Of a stretch of 12,475 nt of DNA, positions 7,682-12,475 are shown piece by piece. The DNA lies in contig JAFAQO010000470.1 of the NCBI GenBank assembly GCA_019246375.1, forward strand, positions 1 to 12,475, given 5' to 3'. The first letter of the stretch is position 1, and every line of letters begins with the position of its first letter. Origin of the DNA: Mycobacterium sp. Lineage in GTDB: Bacteria > Actinomycetota > Actinomycetes > Mycobacteriales > Mycobacteriaceae. The position numbers and the translations under genes are program-made. Below the pieces are notes generated by a model. It saw only the letters and a program-made list of their open reading frames with translations, was not told where the DNA came from and searched no databases.

Positions 7682-9714
7682 GACCGCACCTTGATCAGCA
7701 ACACGTGCCTCCGGACGGTGGCGGGGTCGTCGAACGGCCGAGCGATCTGACTGCAGCGTGGCTGACTGGGGCAGTCGGGTCGGGAACCGTCACCGATTTC
7801 AGCGTTGAGCGCATCGGCACCGGTCAGATGAGCGAGTGTTATCGGATCCGGCTGAGCTATGACGACGGCGCCCCCACCCTTCACGGGCCGCAGTCGGTGG
7901 TCCTGAAAGTCGCGGCCACTGATCCGGTGAGTCGGCAGACGGGGCTGGCCATGGGTCTTTACGAGCGCGAAGTCCGCTTCTACCGTGAGATTGCACCGCG
8001 CATCCCCGGACCGCTGGCACGTTGCTACCACGCGGCCTTCGACGGTTCGGCCGGGGTCTTCGACGTGCTGCTTGGCGATGCCAGCCCGGCAACCGTCGGT
8101 GACGAACTGTGCGGTGCCACAGCGGAACAGGCTGAGCTCGCGGTCGTCGAGCTGGCTCGGCTGCATGGCCCGCTGCTCGGCGATACCGCGCTGGCCGGGG
8201 CGTCGTGGCTCAACCGCGATGCGCCGATCAATCAAGCGTTGATCATCCAGCTTTACGCGGGTTTCATCGACCGCTACCGCCACCAGATCCCGTCGCAGTA
8301 CCGCACGGTCTGCGATCGGCTGGTGAACGGATTCGACGCCTATCTGGCCGGCGAGGCGGCCAGCGAACGCATCTACGGTCTCGTGCATGGTGATTATCGG
8401 CTGGACAACCTATTGTTTGGCATCGCCGGTGCCGACCGGCCGCTGACAGTGGTCGATTGGCAAACCGTCACGTGGGGCCCGGCAATGACTGACCTGGCCT
8501 ATTTTCTGGGTTGCGCGCTTTCGGTAGACGATCGCCGCGCGCAGTATGACGCATTGCTGCAGGCCTACCACGAGACGCTCGGGCCACACGCCCCGCTGGC
8601 GCTCGCCGCTGTTTGCGATGGCGTTCGCCGACAGAGCTTCTTCGGCGTAATGATGGCCATCGTCTCGTCGATGTTGGTGGAACGCACCGAGCGCGGCGAT
8701 GCGATGTTCATGACGATGTTGCAACGGCATTGCGAGCATGTCCTGGATACCGAAGCCCTGGAGATACTGCCTGCCTCGACAGCGCCGGAGCCGCTGCGCC
8801 CCGCCGGCGTCGACGAGTCCGCGCATACTCCCACCGATGAACCGCTGTGGAGCGAAAGTTGGTATGCCGACTTCGCCGATGTCACTCAGGGATTTGGCGG
8901 CTGGGTGCGGTTGGGTCGAATACCCAACCAGCGCAAGGCATGGCTGCACGCTTTGCTTTGCGGGCCGAACATCGCCACCACAGCGGTCATCGACTTCGAC
9001 GTTGCGCTACCGGCTGATCCGTGGACAGTTCGAACCGACAGCTTTGACTTCACTCACGCCGTCGGCACCCCGCTGCACACGTATCAGGTTGCCCTGCGAG
9101 CCCGTGGCCGGTCCCACACCGATCCTGCGAACCTTTTGCGCGGCAAACCAGGAACACCGATCGAGGTGGCGATGGAGCTGGTATGGGTCACCGACGGCAC
9201 GCCATATCGGTATCGGCTGACCACCCGCTACGAAATCCCGTGCATCGTATCGGGGACCGTCACCGTCGGCGATAACCGATACACATTCGACTCTGTGCCC
9301 GGTCAGCGCGACCATTCGTGGGGTGTGCGGGACTGGTGGAGCATGGACTGGTTGTGGAGCGCGCTGCATCTCGACGACGGCACGCACCTGCACGGCGTGG
9401 ACTTACGCATACCCGGCGCACCTTCGCTCGGCATCGGCTACCTTCAGGACGCCGACGGTAACGTCGCGGAACTGCACGCAATTGCCGCTCGGGAAGCTTT
9501 TGCCGCCAACGGGTTACCCGAAGCCACGACGATCGACTTCCATCCGGCCGGCGTCACGGTGACGGCGGAGATGCAAGGCCACGCCCCGTTGCGGCTGGTG
9601 GCAGCCGACGGGCGAATCAGCCAATTCGCACGCGGATGGGCCACGGTTGCTACCGCTGACGGCCGTCGCGGCGTGGGCTGGCTGGAATGGAACCGCAACC
9701 AACCGCCGCAGTGA
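7678..9714 (+). CDS. Aminoglycoside-phosphotransferase-like kinase fused to a CrtC-like (DUF7064-type) C-terminal domain
   Basis: This is a 678-residue protein starting at ATG 7678, which overlaps the lipT stop by four bases. An open frame extends upstream to 7477 but only as a shadow inside lipT. Residues 1-370 are an APH-type small-molecule kinase: IGTGQMSECYRI as the nucleotide loop, VVLKV with the ATP-binding Lys, the catalytic loop HGDYRLDN (His237, Asp239, Asn244), and metal-binding Asp260 in VVDWQ. The active site looks intact. Residues about 390-678 resemble DUF7064/hydroxyneurosporene-synthase-like domains, with the signature GQRDHSWGVRDWW (542-554). Relatives of the latter fold act on or bind hydrophobic isoprenoid-type molecules. 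The combination suggests phosphorylation of a hydrophobic alcohol rather than antibiotic resistance, but this is inference. The domain calls are from motif recognition, the second with less certainty. Confidence 0.82.
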   Translation: MRPHLDQQHVPPDGGGVVERPSDLTAAWLTGAVGSGTVTDFSVERIGTGQMSECYRIRLSYDDGAPTLHGPQSVVLKVAATDPVSRQTGLAMGLYEREVRFYREIAPRIPGPLARCYHAAFDGSAGVFDVLLGDASPATVGDELCGATAEQAELAVVELARLHGPLLGDTALAGASWLNRDAPINQALIIQLYAGFIDRYRHQIPSQYRTVCDRLVNGFDAYLAGEAASERIYGLVHGDYRLDNLLFGIAGADRPLTVVDWQTVTWGPAMTDLAYFLGCALSVDDRRAQYDALLQAYHETLGPHAPLALAAVCDGVRRQSFFGVMMAIVSSMLVERTERGDAMFMTMLQRHCEHVLDTEALEILPASTAPEPLRPAGVDESAHTPTDEPLWSESWYADFADVTQGFGGWVRLGRIPNQRKAWLHALLCGPNIATTAVIDFDVALPADPWTVRTDSFDFTHAVGTPLHTYQVALRARGRSHTDPANLLRGKPGTPIEVAMELVWVTDGTPYRYRLTTRYEIPCIVSGTVTVGDNRYTFDSVPGQRDHSWGVRDWWSMDWLWSALHLDDGTHLHGVDLRIPGAPSLGIGYLQDADGNVAELHAIAAREAFAANGLPEATTIDFHPAGVTVTAEMQGHAPLRLVAADGRISQFARGWATVATADGRRGVGWLEWNRNQPPQ

Positions 9715-9730
9715 CCGCGACCCGTCATAC

Positions 9731-9736
9731 AAGGAG
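9731..9736 (+). promoter_or_regulatory. Ribosome binding site deciding the gluconokinase start
   Basis: AAGGAG lies four bases before the GTG at 9741, a rather short spacing. It favours this start over the in-frame ATG at 9687, which lies inside the upstream coding region and has no comparable site. Confidence 0.6.
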
Positions 9737-9740
9737 TCCA

Positions 9741-10259
9741 GTGATTGCGGAGAAACCACCCGCAGATCCACCGTCACCCGTCGTGGTTATGGGCGTTACC
9801 GGCTCGGGCAAATCAACCGTGGGTGCCGCACTTGCCCAACGGCTGCACGTGCCGTTCGCTGACGCCGACGCTTTCCATCCGCAAGCCAACATCAGGAAGA
9901 TGTCTGCCGGTGAACCGCTGGACGATGAAGACCGCTACGGATGGCTTGACGCGGTCGGGGAGTGGCTGGCCCGCCACCGCGACGGCGGCGTGATGGCTTG
10001 TTCAGCGCTCAAACGCAAGTACCGCGACCAGTTGCGCGCACACTGTGCATCGACCGTGTTCTTGCACCTGAGTGGTTCTGTGGAATTAATCGGCGGTCGT
10101 CAGGCCGGCAGGTTGGACCACTTCATGCCGCCCGCACTGCTCAAGTCGCAGTTCGATACGCTGGAACCGCTCGAACCCGATGAGCGCGGTGTGGTGGTCG
10201 ATGTTGATCAGAGTGTTGACGCCATCATCGATGCCTTCCTGGCCGCTTGCCATCGCTAG
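9741..10259 (+). CDS. gntK: Gluconokinase (GntK type)
   Basis: This 172-residue P-loop kinase phosphorylates gluconate to 6-phosphogluconate, feeding the pentose phosphate pathway. The Walker A motif is GVTGSGKST (18-26). Family marks follow in order: DADAFHPQANIRKMSAGEPL (gluconate-binding region), DRYGWL, CSALKRKYRD, then the DHFMPPALLKSQFDTLEPL lid region and a final DE. The length is normal for the family (about 165-175). GTG 9741 is chosen because of the AAGGAG before it; starting at ATG 9687 would add 18 residues without family support. It lies 26 bases after the kinase/CrtC-like gene, probably in the same transcript. No gluconate transporter or other gluconate gene is in view, so its tie to the neighbouring lipid-type genes is unclear. 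Substrate assignment is by family motifs. Confidence 0.9.
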   Translation: MIAEKPPADPPSPVVVMGVTGSGKSTVGAALAQRLHVPFADADAFHPQANIRKMSAGEPLDDEDRYGWLDAVGEWLARHRDGGVMACSALKRKYRDQLRAHCASTVFLHLSGSVELIGGRQAGRLDHFMPPALLKSQFDTLEPLEPDERGVVVDVDQSVDAIIDAFLAACHR

Positions 10260-10302
10260 CATGGGTATATCCCCGGCACCGCCGCATTGAGGCATCTCAG
10301 CG

Positions 10303-10704
10303 ATGTACCAGATCGTCTTTGCGCTGACGCTAATCACGCATTTCCTCTTCATTGGCTACGTCGTCGCCGGGGGATTCCTTGCCCTGCACTGGCGCCGCAC
10401 GATCTGGCTGCATCTGGCAGCGGTGTTGTGGGGGGCCGCCAGCGTGGTCGGACATGTCGGGTGTCCATTGACCGGGGTGGAGCGCTGGGCGCGAAACCGG
10501 GCCGGGATGCCACCGCTGACATCCAAGGGGTTCATCGCCAACTACATCACCGGAGTGTTTTACCCGGCCGGCTGGATGATTGCCGTGCATGTTGTCGTAG
10601 CAGCGATCATCGCAGCGTCATGGACCATCTATGTCTGGCGCGGCCGCCGTCGAGAAGATGTCGCAGTGCCCGCCGACAATCGCCGGATCAGCGCCAACGG
10701 CTAG
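10303..10704 (+). CDS. DUF2784 small membrane protein
   Basis: This 133-residue protein has three predicted membrane helices at about 4-28, 35-53 and 90-112, and a basic cytoplasmic-looking tail. It carries the DUF2784 marks GCPLTGVERW (53-62) and GFIANYITGVFYP (76-88). The family has no established function. ATG 10303 is preceded by TGAGG at 10288-10292, a usable but distant ribosome binding site. It follows the gluconokinase gene by 43 bases and may be the last gene of that transcript. Its last 17 bases overlap the end of the opposing DoxX-like gene. Confidence 0.85.
   Translation: MYQIVFALTLITHFLFIGYVVAGGFLALHWRRTIWLHLAAVLWGAASVVGHVGCPLTGVERWARNRAGMPPLTSKGFIANYITGVFYPAGWMIAVHVVVAAIIAASWTIYVWRGRRREDVAVPADNRRISANG
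10688..10704. other. Overlapping convergent gene ends
   Basis: The plus-strand DUF2784 gene stops with TAG at 10702-10704, and the minus-strand DoxX-like gene stops with TGA read from 10690 to 10688. The two coding regions share 17 bases tail to tail. No terminator hairpin fits in between, so transcripts from the two sides probably overlap. Confidence 0.8.
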
Positions 10705-11782
10705 CTTTGACCCGTCCGCGCGCGGCCAGTTCGCTGCTCCGTGCCCGGGCGATGTCGGCCAGGTCGGTGCCGCGTTCGCGAGCAGTTTCGGCGAAATCGC
10801 CGCCCCGTTCGCGAGCGGTTTCTGCCAGCTCGGCGGCGAGCTCGGCGCTGCGCTCCCGGGCTCTTTCACCAAGTTCGGCGCTGCGTTCTCGGGCTCTTTC
10901 ACCAAGTTCGGCACCGCGTTCTCGGGCTATCTCTCCGAATTCAGCGCCGCGTTCGCGGGCGATGTCGGCGAATTCGCTACCGCGTTCACGGGCTCTTTCA
11001 CCCAGCTCGGCGCCGCGTTCACGCGCAGTTTCGGCGAATTCGCTGCCGCGTTCACGGACAGTTTCAGCGAGCTGAGCCCGGCGCTTACGCGCACGTTTGC
11101 GTGCGGCTTCCACCAGCGGTGCGCTTCGTTCGGCAGCGGTGCTGGCCAATTCACCGCCGCGCTTGCGTGCGGCCTCGACCAGCGGCCCGCTCTTCTCTGC
11201 CGCCGTACTCGCCAGTTCCCGGCTGCGCTCGGCGCCCACCTGAAGGCCGTGCTCGATTCGTTCACCAAGCTCGGAGTCGAGGAGCGTTCCCTCGGAGCCA
11301 CCGCCCGGCAACGCCGCGGACACCGCGTCTGACAGCCGCTCTGCGGCACGTCGCCCGCGCCAGCCCAGTGACGGCTTACCTGCGGTGTCAGCGGACGCGA
11401 TGATCAGTCCGCCCAATAAACTCAGGTCGGTCAGGAAATCGCGTCGTTTCTGCGCTTTGCGCTGCGGATCGGTCTCGCTCCAAAACATATGCCCACCAAG
11501 GCTGCCCGGCACCACCGTGAGCGCCAGCACCGCAGAAGCGACCCGGGGCACTTTACCCGTGGCGAGTAGGAGACCACCGGAGACCTGGACGGCCGCGTTA
11601 ATGCGCGCGAACGTCTCGACGTCGTTCGGAATGTTGGTGCCGACCGGATCCGGCAACTGGCGCAGACTCTCCATAGCCGGTTGCGCGGATTCCGCGGCAA
11701 CCTTGGGATTTCGCAATGTCTCTACACCTTGGCCGATGAATACCGCTGACAACAGGGGCCGAGCAATTCTGCGGATCAACAT
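10688..11782 (-). CDS. DoxX-like membrane protein with long charged hendecad-repeat tail
   Basis: This 364-residue protein starts at ATG 11782. Residues 1-135 look like a DoxX-family membrane domain: RPLLSAVFIGQGVETL at the N-terminus and hydrophobic segments near 62-75, 80-97 and 117-131. Residues 189-353 form a repetitive Ala/Glu/Arg tail. Two 22-residue units (189-210 and 211-232, ELASTAAEKSGPLVEAARKR type) are followed by ten 11-residue units of the type ETARERGAELG (240-316 and 321-353), with a four-residue AELA insert at 317-320. The 11-residue period and charge pattern predict a long amphipathic helix or right-handed coiled coil. DoxX relatives are often implicated in redox or stress functions, but none can be assigned here. 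It lies 18 bases downstream of the DUF6328 gene and is likely co-transcribed. GAGGGAAC lies before the start, though spaced far from it. Confidence 0.85.
   Translation of the reverse strand: MLIRRIARPLLSAVFIGQGVETLRNPKVAAESAQPAMESLRQLPDPVGTNIPNDVETFARINAAVQVSGGLLLATGKVPRVASAVLALTVVPGSLGGHMFWSETDPQRKAQKRRDFLTDLSLLGGLIIASADTAGKPSLGWRGRRAAERLSDAVSAALPGGGSEGTLLDSELGERIEHGLQVGAERSRELASTAAEKSGPLVEAARKRGGELASTAAERSAPLVEAARKRARKRRAQLAETVRERGSEFAETARERGAELGERARERGSEFADIARERGAEFGEIARERGAELGERARERSAELGERARERSAELAAELAETARERGGDFAETARERGTDLADIARARSSELAARGRVKASRWR
10724..11065 (-). repeat. Tandem 33-bp repeat array coding 11-residue units in the DoxX-like protein
   Basis: Ten imperfect 33-base units read on the minus strand, broken once by a 12-base insertion (residues 317-320). 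Units differ mostly at a few positions (GSEFA, GAELG, SAELG variants), and some neighbours are nearly identical, for example those around 10861-10920. The array keeps the reading frame, because unit length and insertion are multiples of three. Such arrays can change copy number by slippage. Confidence 0.9.
11087..11218 (-). repeat. Two tandem 66-bp units coding 22-residue repeats
   Basis: Residues 189-210 and 211-232 of the DoxX-like protein are near copies of each other (ELASTAAEKSGPLVEAARKR and ELASTAAERSAPLVEAARKR). The 22-residue unit is twice the 11-residue period of the following array, so both may derive from one ancestral hendecad. Confidence 0.85.
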
Positions 11783-11800
11783 GGGCGGGGGGTTCCCTCG

Positions 11801-12346
11801 TTAGTCGGTGTGCAAACCGTCGGAGCCTGTCGGTTCGTACGCCGTCGAGCGGTCTGCGATGCGAACCGCAAGCGGCAACACGATCCACAAACCAACGAGG
11901 CCGGTCAACGCGCAGGTCCCGGCGATTACCGCGGCGGTGAGACCGGCCACGGTGTCGAAGATGATCACGGTCACACCGGCGAGCGCCAAGCCGAGCAAAC
12001 CCAGACCAGCGATGGCGAAGCGGTGAGCGGCCGAAACTAGTGGGAGCAACTTACGCTGCCGAAAAAGCAATCGATGCATTCCCACCGGCGCGATCAAAAA
12101 CACGGTCGAGGCTACCGAGCAGGCCACCGTCGAAAGATAGACGGCGCGCATCGTTGCGTTCAGAACGTCGAATCGCTGCTGAAACGGCAACACCAGCAAA
12201 AACCCGGTAAGAAATTGGACGCCGGTCTGAACCACACGCAGTTCCTGCAACAGGCTGGCCCAATTGCGGTCCAGTCGTTGGATCTCAGTTTCTGACCGCG
12301 CGGCAGTATCCCAGCTTTGGTCGCGTTCCGGGTGGTCAACGTCCAT
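11801..12346 (-). CDS. DUF6328-type four-helix membrane protein
   Basis: This 181-residue protein has an acidic, soluble N-terminus (1-35) and four predicted membrane helices at about 39-55, 69-88, 109-131 and 134-160. The segment ETEIQRLDRNWASLLQELRV leading into the first helix is characteristic of DUF6328 proteins of actinobacteria, whose function is not established. The start is fixed by frame: an in-frame TGA lies four codons upstream of ATG 12346, and no other start falls between. No good ribosome binding site sits at normal distance; GGAGGGG on the minus strand at about 12370-12376 is more than 20 bases away. It precedes the DoxX-like gene by 18 bases and follows the edge gene by 39 bases, suggesting one minus-strand operon. 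Confidence 0.82.
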   Translation of the reverse strand: MDVDHPERDQSWDTAARSETEIQRLDRNWASLLQELRVVQTGVQFLTGFLLVLPFQQRFDVLNATMRAVYLSTVACSVASTVFLIAPVGMHRLLFRQRKLLPLVSAAHRFAIAGLGLLGLALAGVTVIIFDTVAGLTAAVIAGTCALTGLVGLWIVLPLAVRIADRSTAYEPTGSDGLHTD

Positions 12347-12385
12347 GTTGCTGAATCATGCCAGCTCACCCCTCCGGAGTGGTCC

Positions 12386-12475
12386 TCACGTCAACAGCAA
12401 CCGGGCCGATGTCTCCAGGCGATCGGCGATCTGCGCGTACGAGGCGTATCCCATGCCCGCGCGCACCAACGCTCC
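12386..12475 (-). CDS. C-terminal end of an unidentified protein, running off the right edge
   Basis: On the minus strand the last 29 codons of an open frame end with TGA at 12388-12386 (final residues SYAQIADRLETSARLLLT). About 25 of 29 third positions are G or C, better than a competing minus frame that stays open to about 12366 with clearly poorer GC at third positions. The fragment is too short to name: it looks like an amphipathic C-terminal helix and I do not recognise the family. Its stop lies 39 bases before the DUF6328 start on the same strand, so co-transcription is plausible. Confidence 0.45.
   Translation of the reverse strand, partial: GALVRAGMGYASYAQIADRLETSARLLLT

Noticed and set aside
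7678..8790. Aminoglycoside resistance gene
   Set aside because: The kinase core is APH-like, but the fused C-terminal domain and the chromosomal setting between an esterase and a gluconokinase do not resemble known resistance enzymes.
10631..11332. Long plus-strand open frame of 233 residues with repeated Gly/Phe/Ala units, and two more long plus frames across the same region
   Set aside because: They are antisense images of the 33-bp array in the DoxX-like gene. The repeat lacks stops in several frames, while the minus frame has a family domain, membrane helices and a sensible start.
10688..11782. Tandem repeats considered as a CRISPR array
   Set aside because: The units are contiguous 33-base coding repeats with no unique spacers, and they are in frame within a protein.

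Overview
The window looks like a chromosomal segment of a Mycobacterium, probably a non-tuberculosis species. GC is high with GC-rich third codon positions, GTG starts are common, and the order pks12-like polyketide synthase, Rv2047c-like fusion protein, lipT-like carboxylesterase matches what I recall of the M. tuberculosis pks12 locus. The lipoprotein gene lppI, which I recall lying between Rv2047c and lipT there, is absent. The species call and the M. tuberculosis comparison come from memory and pattern recognition, not from a search.

Left part, plus strand (1-6044): the 3' end of a fully reducing type I PKS module (rest of DH, then ER, KR, ACP and an acidic docking-type tail, with no thioesterase). 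After a 24-base gap comes a 901-residue protein that joins an SDR/epimerase-like domain to the middle and phospho-histidine domains of a rifampin-phosphotransferase-like enzyme, with no ATP-binding domain. A hairpin followed by a T run after this gene is a plausible terminator.

Middle, plus strand (6170-10704): a type B carboxylesterase (LipT), possibly leaderless. Its stop overlaps by four bases the start of a two-domain protein made of an aminoglycoside-phosphotransferase-like kinase and a CrtC-like (DUF7064-type) beta domain. A gluconokinase and a small DUF2784 membrane protein follow closely. The tight spacing suggests one transcript from lipT to the DUF2784 gene.

Right part, minus strand (10688-12475): a DoxX-like membrane protein with a long charged tail of 11-residue repeats, a DUF6328-type four-helix membrane protein 18 bases upstream of it, and the last 29 codons of an unidentified gene running off the right edge. 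The two gene sets converge and overlap at their stops by 17 bases.

Functional reading: Pks12 of M. tuberculosis makes the methyl-branched chain of mannosyl-phosphomycoketide. The neighbouring SDR/phospho-His protein, esterase and kinase/CrtC-like protein are reasonable but unproven candidates for releasing, reducing or phosphorylating such a lipid. There is no RNA gene, insertion sequence, CRISPR array or gene-free stretch over 300 bases that I can support.
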